64,000 nt of DNA. Source: Patulibacter americanus DSM 16676. Lineage in GTDB: Bacteria; Actinomycetota; Thermoleophilia; Solirubrobacterales; Solirubrobacteraceae. The stretch spans positions 400,975-464,974 of the forward strand of contig NZ_ATUD01000002.1 of the NCBI RefSeq assembly GCF_000420025.1. The letters run 5' to 3'. Numbering within the stretch: position 1 is the stretch's first letter; each line of letters starts with the position of its first letter. This document shows, piece by piece, positions 32,859-42,124 of this stretch. Position numbers and translations under genes: made by a program. The notes under the pieces are model-generated. The model had not been told where the DNA came from, did no database searches, and saw only the letters and a program-made list of their open reading frames with translations.

Positions 32859-32897
32859 GACGTCCGCCCGGCGCGCTGCGCTCTCGGGGCGGACGTC
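32859..32897 (+). terminator. Second hairpin before the cupin gene
   Basis: GACGTCCGCCC and GGGCGGACGTC form an 11-bp perfect stem with a 17-nt loop, 38 bp before the cupin ATG. It may be part of a tandem terminator or an mRNA-stabilising element. Confidence 0.5.
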
Positions 32898-32934
32898 CCT
32901 CGTCTTCCTACGCACCCGACACCGACAGGACCCC

Positions 32935-33300
32935 ATGAGCACCCCGAACACGCCCGCCCTGGTCGCCAACCCCGACATGCTCACGCTCGAGCTCAACACG
33001 GAGCACGAGCTCGACGACGTCCGCGAGGGCGAGCCGAAGGCGTTCCTCACCGAGCTCTACTCCGACGACGTCGTCGAGAGCGGCGTCTGGGAGGTCACCC
33101 CGGGCGAGTTCGCCGGCGACAAGTTCGGCGCCAGCGAGATCATGCTCGTGCTGAAGGGCGAGGCCACGATCACGAGCGAGGACGGCACGACGATCGAGCT
33201 GCGCCCCGGCGTCTCGTTCGTCACGCCCGACGGGTGGCGCGGCCGCTGGCAGGTCCGCGAGACCGTCCGCAAGATGTACGTGATCTGGAAGCACGCGTGA
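32935..33300 (+). CDS. Cupin domain protein (Cupin_3/DUF861-like)
   Basis: A 121-residue single-domain cupin: SGVWEVTPGEFAGDKFGASEIMLVLKGEATITSEDG followed by LRPGVSFVTPDGWRGRWQVRETVRKMYVIW is the Cupin_3 pattern seen in ureidoglycine aminohydrolase and EutQ-like proteins. Such small cupins often stand next to PuuB-like oxidases. The catalytic role is unknown. An AGGA ribosome site precedes the ATG, and the stop overlaps the GTG of the aldo/keto reductase. Confidence 0.8.
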   Translation: MSTPNTPALVANPDMLTLELNTEHELDDVREGEPKAFLTELYSDDVVESGVWEVTPGEFAGDKFGASEIMLVLKGEATITSEDGTTIELRPGVSFVTPDGWRGRWQVRETVRKMYVIWKHA

Positions 33301-34322
33301 GCGACGGCTTCGCCCCCGACCGCTACGAGCAGGCGCCGTACCGGCGGACGGGCAACAGCGGCCTGCTGCTGCCCGCGATCTCGCTCGGGCTCTGGCACAA
33401 CTTCGGCGACGAGCGGACGATCGAGGACCAGCGCGCGATCCTGCGTCGCGCGTTCGACCTCGGGGTGACGCACTTCGACCTCGCCAACAACTACGGGCCG
33501 CCGCCCGGCGCGGCGGAGTCGAACTTCGGCCGGATCCTGCGCGAGGACTTCGCGGGCCACCGCGACGAGCTCGTGATCTCGACGAAGGCCGGCTGGGACA
33601 TGTGGCCCGGCCCGTACGGCGACGGCGGCTCGCGCAAGTACCTGCTGTCGAGCCTCGACCGCAGCCTGGAGCGGATGGGCGTCGACCACGTCGACGTCTT
33701 CTACTCCCACCGCTTCGACCCGACGACGCCGCTCGAGGAGACCATGGGCGCGCTCGACGCGGCCGTGCGGCAGGGCAAGGCGCTCTACGTCGGCATCTCC
33801 TCCTACTCGCCGGAGCGCACGCGCCAGGCCGAGGCGATCCTGCGGGACCTCGGCACGCCGCTGCTCATCCACCAGCCGAACTACTCCATGTTCAACCGCC
33901 GTCCCGAGCACGGCCTCCTCGACGCGCTGGGCGAGCTCGGCGTGGGCTGCATCGCGTTCTCTCCGCTGGCCCAGGGCCTGCTGACGGACCGCTACCTCGA
34001 CGGGATCCCCGAGGGCTCGCGCGCGGCCGCCGGCTCCTCCCTGGCCCAGGAATTCCTGAGCGACGAGAACCTCGGCCACATCCGCGCGCTGCACGGCATC
34101 GCGCAGGAGCGGGGGCAGTCGCTCGCGCAGATGGCGATCGCGTGGACGCTGCGCGACCCGCGCGTGACCTCGGCGCTCATCGGCGCCTCGAGCGTCCGGC
34201 AGCTCGAGGACAGCCTCGCGGCCGTCGAGCGCCTGGAGTTCACGCGGGAGGAGCTCGACGCGATCGAGCCCCACGCCGTCGACGGCGGCATCGACCTGTG
34301 GGAGTCCGCCTCCACGGCGTGA
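33297..34322 (+). CDS. Aldo/keto reductase, YghZ (AKR14)-like
   Basis: A 341-residue NADPH-dependent reductase. YRRTGNSGLLLPAISLGLWHNFGD opens the barrel; THFDLANNYGPPPGAAE carries catalytic Asp and Tyr, VISTKAGWDMWPGPYGD the Lys, and DVFYSHRFDP the His. The long GWDMWPGPYGDGGSRKYLL insertion is typical of YghZ, an L-glyceraldehyde-3-phosphate and methylglyoxal reductase. It may detoxify an aldehyde made by the upstream oxidase. The GTG start overlaps the cupin stop. A terminator hairpin follows. Confidence 0.87.
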   Translation: MSDGFAPDRYEQAPYRRTGNSGLLLPAISLGLWHNFGDERTIEDQRAILRRAFDLGVTHFDLANNYGPPPGAAESNFGRILREDFAGHRDELVISTKAGWDMWPGPYGDGGSRKYLLSSLDRSLERMGVDHVDVFYSHRFDPTTPLEETMGALDAAVRQGKALYVGISSYSPERTRQAEAILRDLGTPLLIHQPNYSMFNRRPEHGLLDALGELGVGCIAFSPLAQGLLTDRYLDGIPEGSRAAAGSSLAQEFLSDENLGHIRALHGIAQERGQSLAQMAIAWTLRDPRVTSALIGASSVRQLEDSLAAVERLEFTREELDAIEPHAVDGGIDLWESASTA

Positions 34323-34365
34323 CCTCGAACCTGCGGGAGTCCGCCGAGGAGGCGTGGCTCCCCGG

Positions 34366-34406
34366 GAGGACGACGCGCCCCTCGCTGGGATCCGCGCGTC
34401 GTCCTC
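34366..34406 (+). terminator. Hairpin after the aldo/keto reductase
   Basis: GAGGACGACGCG (34366-34377) and CGCGTCGTCCTC (34395-34406) form a perfect 12-bp stem with a 17-nt loop, 43 bp after the stop. Confidence 0.6.
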
Positions 34407-34417
34407 GGTACGCCGGG

Positions 34418-34450
34418 GCGGCGCGCCTTCCCCCGGGGGCGGCGCGCCGC
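34418..34450 (-). terminator. Hairpin at the end of the Lrp gene
   Basis: GCGGCGCGCC (34418-34427) and GGCGCGCCGC (34441-34450) pair perfectly; the stem abuts the Lrp stop codon on the minus strand and faces the previous hairpin. Confidence 0.55.
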
Positions 34451-34894
34451 TCAGTGCGCGCGACGCCACCGGCCGAGGACCATCAGGGTCTTCGTGCCGG
34501 TGACGTGGCCCGTCAGGCGCAGGCGGTTGATCACCCGTTGGAGGTGGTCGACGTTCTCCACCCGGATCCGGACGAGCGCGTCGGGGTCGCCGGCGGTGGT
34601 GGCGACCTCCTCGACCTCCGGGATCCGCCGGGCGGAGTCCACGATCTCCTGCACGTCGGTGTTGCCCACCACGCGCAGCTCGACGTAGGCCTCGACGGAC
34701 GGCCCCAGCGCCGCCGGGTCGACGACGACGGTGTAGCCCGTGATGACGCCCTGCTCCTCGAGCCGGTCGATCCGCCGGCGGACGGGCGCGGGGGAGAGGC
34801 TGACCTGCGCCGCGATGTCGGTCACCGTCCGGCGCGCGTCCTCGCGCAGGAGCGCCAGGATCCGGCGGTCGACGTCGTCGAGGATCACGGGCAT
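34451..34894 (-). CDS. Lrp/AsnC-family transcriptional regulator
   Basis: A 147-residue regulator. The HTH is LDDVDRRILALLREDARRTVTDIAAQVSLSPAPVRRRIDRLEEQGVITGY at about residues 5-54, and the RAM effector domain follows (SVEAYVELRVVGNTDVQEIVDSARRIPEVEEVATTAGDPDALVRI). It probably senses an amino acid. It is divergent from the leucine/phenylalanine dehydrogenase and oxidoreductase genes, which it likely controls. TACGGT (minus strand, 34901-34906) is 6 nt before the ATG. Confidence 0.92.
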   Translation of the reverse strand: MPVILDDVDRRILALLREDARRTVTDIAAQVSLSPAPVRRRIDRLEEQGVITGYTVVVDPAALGPSVEAYVELRVVGNTDVQEIVDSARRIPEVEEVATTAGDPDALVRIRVENVDHLQRVINRLRLTGHVTGTKTLMVLGRWRRAH

Positions 34895-35022
34895 GCCGCG
34901 ACCGTACCCGGCCGCGCTCGATTCGCGCAAGAGCCCCCGTACGCACGCGCGGTTTCGAGCGCCTTGCGCTCGGAACGAGCGTAGACCTTGCGTGATCGCC
35001 GTCACGGGTGTCTCGTACGGTC

Positions 35023-36129
35023 ATGGCAACCACGGTCCGCACCCCCGACGTCGCCGCGGCCCTCACCGCGACCGACGACCAGCCCTTCCGCTCGGAGCAG
35101 CTCGTGCTCTGCCGGGACGACGAGACGGGGCTGCGCGCCGCGATCGCCATCGACGACACCACGCTCGGCCCTGCGCTGGGCGGTGTCCGGTACAAGCGCT
35201 ACGCCGACGATCGCGCGGGGATCGTCGAGGCGCAGAGGCTCGCCGCCGCCATGACCCTCAAGAACGCGGCGGCGGGCCTCCCCTACGGGGGCGGCAAGTC
35301 CGTGATCCTCGAGAACGGCGCCGAGCCCGACCGCGACGCCCTGATGGCGGCGTTCGGCCGGTTCGTCGCGCGGCTCGGCGGCCTCTACCTGCCCGGCGTC
35401 GACATGGGCACCACCACGGGCGACCTCGCCACGATGGGCACGGCCGGCGCCACCGTCTCGTGCGCGAGCGACGACCCGTCCCCGTGGACGGCGCTCGGCG
35501 TCCGCGCCTCCATCCTCGCCGCGGTGCGGCACGTCGACGGCCGGGAGGACCTCGACGGGGTGCGCGTCCTCGTGCAGGGCGCCGGGCACGTGGGCGCCGC
35601 GCTGGCCCGCCACGTGGCCGGTGACGGCGCGACGGTGCTCGTCGCCGACGTCGACGACGCCCGCGCGCGTGCGCTGGCCGCCGAGCTGGGCGGCGAGGCC
35701 GTGCCCGCCGACGCCGTGATCGGCACGCGCTGCGACGTCTACGCCCCGTGCGCCGTCGCGCGCGTGATCTCGGACGAGACGGTCGACCGCCTCGACTGCC
35801 GGATCGTCGCCGGCGCCGCCAACGACACGCTGAGCGACCGGGCCCACGCAGACCGCCTCGCCGCGCGCGGGATCGTCTACGTGCCCGACTTCGTGGCCAA
35901 CGCCGGCGGCGTCATCCACATCCACGCGCTGCGGGTCGGCTGGGACGAGCCGCGCCTGCGCGCCGCCGTCGAGGCGATCGGCGGCCGCGTCTCCGGGATC
36001 CTCGCCGACGCCGACGCGACGGAGGGCACGCCGCTGCTGGCCGCCGAGGCCGTCGCGCTGGCGCGGATCGCCGACGCGCGCGAGCGCCGACGTGCCGGCG
36101 TCCCCGGCGAGGAGGCGGTCGGCGCATGA
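35023..36129 (+). CDS. Leu/Phe/Val dehydrogenase (Glu dehydrogenase family)
   Basis: A 368-residue NAD-dependent amino-acid dehydrogenase. TLGPALGGVRYKRY near residue 48, MTLKNAAAGLPYGGGKSVI at 77-95 (lysines K80 and K92 correspond to the two conserved active-site lysines of leucine dehydrogenase), GVDMGTTTGDLATMG, and the dinucleotide motif VLVQGAGHVGAALARHV are clear. IVAGAANDTLSDRAHADRLAARGIVYVPDFVANAGGVIH is the family C-terminal motif. It deaminates a branched or aromatic amino acid to the 2-oxoacid. A GTG at 35008 is an alternative start. The stop overlaps the next ATG. Confidence 0.88.
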   Translation: MATTVRTPDVAAALTATDDQPFRSEQLVLCRDDETGLRAAIAIDDTTLGPALGGVRYKRYADDRAGIVEAQRLAAAMTLKNAAAGLPYGGGKSVILENGAEPDRDALMAAFGRFVARLGGLYLPGVDMGTTTGDLATMGTAGATVSCASDDPSPWTALGVRASILAAVRHVDGREDLDGVRVLVQGAGHVGAALARHVAGDGATVLVADVDDARARALAAELGGEAVPADAVIGTRCDVYAPCAVARVISDETVDRLDCRIVAGAANDTLSDRAHADRLAARGIVYVPDFVANAGGVIHIHALRVGWDEPRLRAAVEAIGGRVSGILADADATEGTPLLAAEAVALARIADARERRRAGVPGEEAVGA

Positions 36130-39100
36130 GCACGGTCGCCCCGCTCCGCGACGACGTCACGCTCGACGACAAGTACACGGCGGGCGAGGGGCGCGTGCTC
36201 CTCACCGGGATCCAGGCGCTCGTGCGCTCCACGCTGGACCTGCGGCGGATGGACGAGGCCCGCGGCCGCGACACGCGCGTGTTCGTGTCCGGCTACCAGG
36301 GCTCCCCGCTCGGCGGGGTCGACCGCGAGATGCACCGCGCGCGCCGCCACCTCGATCCGGCCGGCGTCGTCTTCCGCGCGGGGCTGAACGAGGAGCTCGC
36401 CGCCACCGCGGTCTCCGGCACCCAGCTCCTGGGCCAGCTCGACCGCCGGCGCCACGAGGGCGTCACCGGGATCTGGTTCGGCAAGGCCCCGGGCCTCGAC
36501 CGCGCCGCCGACGCTATCCGCCACGGCAACGTCTCGGGCACCGCCCCGCTCGGCGGCGTCGTGGCGTGGATCGGCGACGACCCGACCGCGAAGTCCTCGA
36601 CCGTCCCCAGCGCGTCCGAGGCGCTCTGCCGCAGCCTCGTGATGCCGCTGCTGGCCCCCGGCACGGTCGGGGAGATCGTCTCCTTCGGCGTCCACGCCGC
36701 CGCGCTCTCCCGCCACGCCGGCCTGTGGGCCGGCCTGAAGATCGTGGCCGACATCGCCGACGCGACCGCCACCATCGAGGTGGGCGACGTGCTCGCCCGC
36801 GTGCCCGACCTGCCGGTGCGCGCGGGCCACCACGCGCCCGTCCTGCTCCCGCCGTTCAACCTCGATGCCGAGCTCGACCTCGCCACCGCCCGCCTGGACC
36901 GCACCCACGCGTACGTGCGTGCCGCGGGCCTGAACCGCGTCGTCCACGAGCCGTCCCGCCCGCGGATCGCGATCGTCGGGGCCGGGCTCGCGCACCAGGC
37001 GGTCCTCCGCGCCCTGACCGAGCTGGGGATCGGCGAGGACGGCTTCGACGCGCTCGGGATCCGGCTCGTGCAGCTCGGGGTGCCGTGGCCGCTGGAGAAG
37101 GGCGCCGTCCGCGAGCTCCTCGGCGGCGTCGAGACGGTGCTGGTGGTGGAGGACAAGCTGCCCTTCCTCGAGCCGCTCGTCCGCGACGCGCTCTACCGCA
37201 CGCCCGACGCCCCCCTCGTACTGGGCAAGGAGGACGCCGAGGGCCGCCCGCTGCTCAGCGCCCGCAGCGGCCTGACCGCGGACGACGTCGCGATCGCCCT
37301 GGGCCGCGTCCTGCCCGCCGCCGAGCTCTCCGACGGCACCCGCGCGCGCCTCGAGCGCCTGGCGCGCCAGGCCACGCCCGACCCCGATCCGCTCCCGCGC
37401 CGCACCCCGTATTTCTGCTCGGGCTGCCCGCACAACGTCTCGACCGCCGCGCCCGAGGACACGCTCGTCGGCGTCGGCATCGGCTGCCACACGATGGTCG
37501 CCCTGGACGAGGGCGGCCACCGCCGCGGCACCCTGCTGGGCATGCCGCAGATGGGCGGCGAGGGCGCGCAGTGGCTCGGCCTGCAGCCGTTCACGGACGA
37601 CGCGCACATGGTCCAGAACATGGGCGACGGCACGTTCCACCACTCCGGCTCGCTCGCGATCCGCGCGGCGGTGGCCGGCGGGGCGCACATCACCTTCAAG
37701 CTGCTCTACAACGACGCCGTCGCGATGACGGGCGGCCAGCACCCGGAGGGCCAGCTCTCCATCCCGGACCTCACGCGCTGGCTGACGCTCGAGGGCGTCG
37801 CCCGGGTCGCCGTGACCACGCCGGAGCCCGAGGGCTACCACGGCGTCTCGCTGGCCGATGGCACCGTCGTCCGCCACCGCGACGACCTGCAGGAGGTCGC
37901 CGCCGAGCTCGCCACGGTCGAGGGCGTGACGGTGCTGATCCACGACGACCGCTGCGCCACGGAGGAGCGCCGCCTGCGCAAGCGGGGGAAGCTGACCGCG
38001 CCGCCGGAGCGGATCGTCATCAACGAGCGCGTCTGCGAGGGCTGCGGCGACTGCGGCGACAAGTCGACCTGCCTCTCCGTGCAGCCCGTCGACACGGAAT
38101 TCGGCCGCAAGACGCAGATCCATCAGGCGTCCTGCAACCAGGACACCACCTGCCTGAAGGGCGAGTGCCCCTCGTTCCTCACCGTGATCCCCGGGAAGGC
38201 GCGCAAGCCCGCCCGGCCGGGTCTCGAGGGCCCGCCTCCCGTCGTGCCCGGCGCGCCGCTGCGGCGCGTGCCCGAGGACGTCCTCATCCGTATCCCGGGG
38301 GTGGGCGGCACGGGCGTCGTGACGATCTCGCAGATCCTGCAGATGGCCGCGCACCTCGAGGGCCGGCCGGCCGCCGGGCTCGAGCAGATCGGCCTGGCGC
38401 AGAAGGGCGGACCGGTGATCTCCGACGTCCGCATCGGCGCCGTCGGCGCCGCACCGGTCCAGGGCCAGCTGCGCGCGACGGCCGGCACCGCCGACGTCCT
38501 CCTCGGATTCGACCTGCTCGGCGCCGCGTCCGCCGACACGCTCGCCACCGCCGATCCGACCCGGACCGTCGCGGTGGTCAGCGTCACGCGCACCCCGACG
38601 GCGACGATGGTCACCGACCCGACCGCGGGGTTCGGCTCGAGCCGAACCCCGCTGGCCCGCATCGACGCCGCCACGCGCGCCGAGGACGGCCTGCGGATCG
38701 ACGCCGGCGGGCTCTCCGAGGCGCTGTTCGGCGACCACATGCCGGCGAACATGCTGCTCGTCGGCGCCGCGTTCCAGCACGGCTGCCTGCCGCTCTCCGC
38801 CGACGCCATCGAGCGGGCGATCGCCCTGAACGGCGCCGCGGTCGACGAGAACCTCGCCGCGTTCCGCTGGGGCCGCGCCGCCGCCGCGGACCCGGATGCG
38901 GTGCGGGCCGCCGCCGAGGCCCCGAAGGTTGCGGCCGTCGAGCTGCGCCCCGCCGACGACCCGCGCGTGCGGGCGCTCGTCGACCGCGCCGGCATGACGG
39001 GCGAGCTCGCCGCCCTCGTGTTGCGGCGCGGCACGGAGCTCGTGGCGTTCCAGGACCTGCGCTGCGCCCGCCGCTACGTCGCCGACGTCGCCCGTGTGGC

Positions 39101-39713
39101 CGGCGCCGAGCGCGCGGCCACCGGTGCGGAGTCGGGACCGATCGCCAAGGCCTACGCCCAGGGGCTGCACAAGCTGGTCGCCTACAAGGACGAGTACGAG
39201 ATCGCCCGCCTGCACCTCGACCCCGTCGAGCGCGAGCGCGTCGCCCGCGAGTTCGGTCCGGACGCGCAGGTCAAGGTCATGCTGCAGCCGCCGCTCCTGC
39301 GCTCCGTGGGGCTGAACCGCAAGCTCGCCCTGGGCGCCTGGGTGATGCCGGCGTTCTCCGTCCTGCGCCGCGCCCGCCGCCTGCGTGGCACACCGCTGGA
39401 CCCGTTCGGCCGGGCCGAGGTCCGCCGCGTCGAGCGCGCCCTGCCCGACGAGTACCGCGCCGCGGTCGACGAGGCGCTGGGCCACCTGCGCCCGGAGACC
39501 GCCGCGCAGGTCGTGGCGCTGGCGCAGCTCCCCGACGTCGTCCGCGGCTACGAGGACGTGAAGCTCCGCAACGTGGCGCTGTTCCGTGAGCGGACGGCGG
39601 CGGCGCTGGAGACGCTGAAGTCGCCGCCGGAGGCGACGGTCGGAGGACCGCTCCTGGCGATCCGGATGGCCGGTGCGGGCGCCGCCCCGAGCGGCACGGG
39701 GCCGGGCGCGTAG
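36126..39713 (+). CDS. Indolepyruvate ferredoxin oxidoreductase family, fused subunits
   Basis: A 1195-residue fused 2-oxoacid:ferredoxin oxidoreductase. The order is pyrimidine-like TPP-partner domain (RVFVSGYQGSPLGGVDRE near residue 55), TPP-binding domain (VGIGCHTMVAL; NMGDGTFHHSGSLAIRAAV with GDG at 500-502 and NDAVAMTGGQ), 4Fe-4S ligands C637, C640, C643 and C649 plus C670, C676 and C681, then the gamma domain (RIPGVGGTGVVTISQILQMAA) and a C-terminal tail with Ala/Arg-rich helices. It oxidatively decarboxylates arylpyruvates or branched 2-oxoacids to acyl-CoA. ATGA couples it to the dehydrogenase that would make such 2-oxoacids. Confidence 0.9.
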   Translation: MSTVAPLRDDVTLDDKYTAGEGRVLLTGIQALVRSTLDLRRMDEARGRDTRVFVSGYQGSPLGGVDREMHRARRHLDPAGVVFRAGLNEELAATAVSGTQLLGQLDRRRHEGVTGIWFGKAPGLDRAADAIRHGNVSGTAPLGGVVAWIGDDPTAKSSTVPSASEALCRSLVMPLLAPGTVGEIVSFGVHAAALSRHAGLWAGLKIVADIADATATIEVGDVLARVPDLPVRAGHHAPVLLPPFNLDAELDLATARLDRTHAYVRAAGLNRVVHEPSRPRIAIVGAGLAHQAVLRALTELGIGEDGFDALGIRLVQLGVPWPLEKGAVRELLGGVETVLVVEDKLPFLEPLVRDALYRTPDAPLVLGKEDAEGRPLLSARSGLTADDVAIALGRVLPAAELSDGTRARLERLARQATPDPDPLPRRTPYFCSGCPHNVSTAAPEDTLVGVGIGCHTMVALDEGGHRRGTLLGMPQMGGEGAQWLGLQPFTDDAHMVQNMGDGTFHHSGSLAIRAAVAGGAHITFKLLYNDAVAMTGGQHPEGQLSIPDLTRWLTLEGVARVAVTTPEPEGYHGVSLADGTVVRHRDDLQEVAAELATVEGVTVLIHDDRCATEERRLRKRGKLTAPPERIVINERVCEGCGDCGDKSTCLSVQPVDTEFGRKTQIHQASCNQDTTCLKGECPSFLTVIPGKARKPARPGLEGPPPVVPGAPLRRVPEDVLIRIPGVGGTGVVTISQILQMAAHLEGRPAAGLEQIGLAQKGGPVISDVRIGAVGAAPVQGQLRATAGTADVLLGFDLLGAASADTLATADPTRTVAVVSVTRTPTATMVTDPTAGFGSSRTPLARIDAATRAEDGLRIDAGGLSEALFGDHMPANMLLVGAAFQHGCLPLSADAIERAIALNGAAVDENLAAFRWGRAAAADPDAVRAAAEAPKVAAVELRPADDPRVRALVDRAGMTGELAALVLRRGTELVAFQDLRCARRYVADVARVAGAERAATGAESGPIAKAYAQGLHKLVAYKDEYEIARLHLDPVERERVAREFGPDAQVKVMLQPPLLRSVGLNRKLALGAWVMPAFSVLRRARRLRGTPLDPFGRAEVRRVERALPDEYRAAVDEALGHLRPETAAQVVALAQLPDVVRGYEDVKLRNVALFRERTAAALETLKSPPEATVGGPLLAIRMAGAGAAPSGTGPGA

Positions 39714-39844
39714 GCTCGCGGCCGGCCGGGGGTCCGCAGCGGTCTGCCGGTCACGGTGTAGGCCGTAGGCGGCCGACGGTCGTCGGGGCCGGACACCCCG
39801 GGTGGTGTCGCCGCGCCGCCCCTGCTGGTAGGAATGGGGCCAGC

Positions 39845-40696
39845 GTGATCGACCAGGCCCACCACGACCTCGCCGTTCGCGCGGCCTACGAGCGCTGCCG
39901 GCGCATGCAGCGCCGGCACGACCCCACCTTCTTCCTCGCCACCTCGCGCCTGCCGCGATCGAGCCGGCCCGCCGTGCACGCGCTCTACGGCTTCCTCCGC
40001 GGGGCGGACGAGATCGTCGACGGCCGCGACCGGCTGTCTGGACCGGAGCAGCGGCGCGCCGCGCTCGACGGCTGGCAGGCGGCGCTCGAGCAGGGCGTGC
40101 AGCAGGGCCGTAGCTCGCACCCCGTGCTCGCCGCCCTGGCCGACGCCGGCGCCCGCCACGGCCTGCCGCTGCACCTGCTCGACACGTACATGGCCTCCAT
40201 GCGGGTGGACTGCGACGACCGGGTGCGGATCCCCGACGACGCGTCGCTGGACCGCTACATGAACGGCAGCGCCGCGACGGTCGGGCGCCTCATGGCCCCG
40301 CTCCTCGGCGCTCGGCCGGGCGGGGAGGAGCCGCTCGCCCGCCTCGGTGTGGCGTTCCAGCTCACGAACTTCGTCCGCGACGTGCGCGAGGACTGGGAGA
40401 TGGACCGCGTCTACCTCCCCGGCCTCGACGAGGGCGCCCTCGCCCGCGGCGAGGCGACGCGGGAGATCCGCGAGCGCATCGCCCGCGACGTCGCCCGCGC
40501 CCGCGAGCTCTTCGCCACCTCGCTCGAGGCCGAGGCCCACGTGCCGGCGTCCATGCGCCGCGGCATGCGCGTGGCCCGCGCGATCTACGGCCGGGTGCTG
40601 GACCGCGTGGAGCGCGTCGAGTTCGACGTGCTCACGCGCCGCACCGGCCTGGGCCCGTGGGACATCGCCCACGCGGGCGCCGTCGCGCTGCGCTGA
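39845..40696 (+). CDS. Phytoene/squalene synthase family protein
   Basis: A 283-residue trans-prenyl head-to-head synthase. The first Asp-rich motif DEIVD is at residues 55-59 and the second, DVREDWEMDRVYLP, at 179-192 with D179 and D183. YERCRRMQRRHDPTFFLATSRLP opens the protein as in CrtB. It should join two GGPP to phytoene or two FPP to presqualene products. There is no desaturase, cyclase or hopanoid gene beside it, so the product is open. The start is GTG. Confidence 0.85.
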   Translation: MIDQAHHDLAVRAAYERCRRMQRRHDPTFFLATSRLPRSSRPAVHALYGFLRGADEIVDGRDRLSGPEQRRAALDGWQAALEQGVQQGRSSHPVLAALADAGARHGLPLHLLDTYMASMRVDCDDRVRIPDDASLDRYMNGSAATVGRLMAPLLGARPGGEEPLARLGVAFQLTNFVRDVREDWEMDRVYLPGLDEGALARGEATREIRERIARDVARARELFATSLEAEAHVPASMRRGMRVARAIYGRVLDRVERVEFDVLTRRTGLGPWDIAHAGAVALR

Positions 40697-40801
40697 GGCC
40701 GGCGCGGGTTCGACCGGACGGCGGCCTCCCTGCCGTCACCGCGACGCCGGCCGACGGTGTGGGCTCGCGGGCGGAGGATCGGGGACCGCTGGTCCCACCG
40801 C

Positions 40802-42040
40802 CTAGGGAGCCGCGGGGTACGGCGTTGCGACGGCGATGGCGCCGAAGGCCGAGGCGAGGACCGGGCCCAGGGACCCGTTCGGACCGACGAGGTGCACCGT
40901 CACGTTCCAGTCCGCCGGCGTGCGCGGCTCGTCGATACGCGACGGGCTGCGGCGCTCCGCGACCGTCCGGGCGACCGCGGCTCGGCCGTCCGCGAGCGTC
41001 CCGAGGTACTCGTCGCGCACGCCACCATCGATGAGGACGTCGTTGGCCAGGGTGAGTCCCCACGGCGAGATCGTCCCGGACGGCGTCACCCGCACGAGCT
41101 CGTCCACCAGCGAGTCCTCCGCGGTGCCCCGGTAGACCGAGCGGACCCCGATCGGCTCGCCGGACGGCGAGTCCGACGCCAGCACGAACGGGAGGATGGT
41201 CCGCCGGGAGACCGGCAAGGCGGCCACGGTGCGCCGCCGTCCGTCCGCGCCGAGAAGCCGGGTGGAGCTGCGGGTGAACCGCGCGTCCTGCAGGTCCTCG
41301 GCGAACGCCACCGACAGGGTCGTCCACGCGAGGCCGCGAGCGGTCCACACGGGATTCACGGTGAGGGTGCCCCGACGCCCCGACCGCCGCTCGCGTTCGA
41401 CGGTGCGCTCGCGCCCCGTACCGTCGCCCACGACGAGGTTCGACGCCTCGGGAGCGGGCCCTTGGGGCCGTCGGCCGGCCTGTGCCCTGACGTACGCGAA
41501 CCGGAGCCCGTCCGGGGCCCACGTCGCGCCGTACCTGCCCCGCACGTTCCGGGCGACGCCCCGGCACGGCGTCTGGGCCGCGACGTCGCAGAGGCGGATC
41601 GTGTCGCCGACCAGCAGCGCCCGCTGCCCGTCCGGCGACCAGCTGACGATCTCGTGCGAGCTGTTGCGCGCCAGGGTGCGTAGCGGGCCACCGGCGGTGA
41701 GGTCCGCCACACGGACGGCGCGAATGAGGTCGGACGCCGTCGAGAGGCTCTCGAAGCGCGACGTCACGAGCGCCAGGCGCCGGCCGTCCGCGCTGAGCGT
41801 CAGGGAGTCCAGATCCCGCTCGCTCCGCAGGCGGGCGACCACCCGCCGCCCGGCGCCGTCGGGGCCGGCGACGAGGACGTCGCGGCCGGACGACCAGGCG
41901 ACGAGCGCCGGCGGACCGGCCACGGTGGGGGTGGCGACCGCGTCGGGCGCGGCGCGGGCCGTGGCCGGGAGGGCGACGCAGGCGAGGCAGGCCGAGGCGG
42001 CCACGAGGGCACGCCGGGGGACGGGACGGGACACGCGCAC
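40802..42040 (-). CDS. Secreted TolB-like beta-propeller, paralogue 1
   Basis: A 412-residue exported protein: a signal peptide (PVPRRALVAASACLACVALPATARAA), then WD40/PD40-like repeats with the SPDG, APDG, SADG turns (LTLSADGRRLALVTS, VSWSPDGQRALLVG, ATWAPDGLRFAYVR). Cys pair LCDVAAQTPC may be a disulfide. The function is unknown; such domains bind peptides or glycans outside the cell. GTG 42040 is preferred over GTG 42049 because TAGGGT (minus strand, 42048-42053) would overlap the latter and lies 7 nt from the former. It is a tandem paralogue of the next gene. Confidence 0.75.
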   Translation of the reverse strand: MRVSRPVPRRALVAASACLACVALPATARAAPDAVATPTVAGPPALVAWSSGRDVLVAGPDGAGRRVVARLRSERDLDSLTLSADGRRLALVTSRFESLSTASDLIRAVRVADLTAGGPLRTLARNSSHEIVSWSPDGQRALLVGDTIRLCDVAAQTPCRGVARNVRGRYGATWAPDGLRFAYVRAQAGRRPQGPAPEASNLVVGDGTGRERTVERERRSGRRGTLTVNPVWTARGLAWTTLSVAFAEDLQDARFTRSSTRLLGADGRRRTVAALPVSRRTILPFVLASDSPSGEPIGVRSVYRGTAEDSLVDELVRVTPSGTISPWGLTLANDVLIDGGVRDEYLGTLADGRAAVARTVAERRSPSRIDEPRTPADWNVTVHLVGPNGSLGPVLASAFGAIAVATPYPAAP

Positions 42041-42124
42041 GGGGCCCACCCTAGTCGCCGGACACCGCCTGCCGGGAGCGCACGCTGCGGGGCACGCCCC
42101 GACCCGGGTGACCGGCGTCGGGTC

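Noticed and set aside
35877..39485. A 1202-codon minus-strand open frame
   Set aside because: It mirrors the indolepyruvate oxidoreductase gene, which has clear TPP and Fe-S motifs; the antisense product has none.
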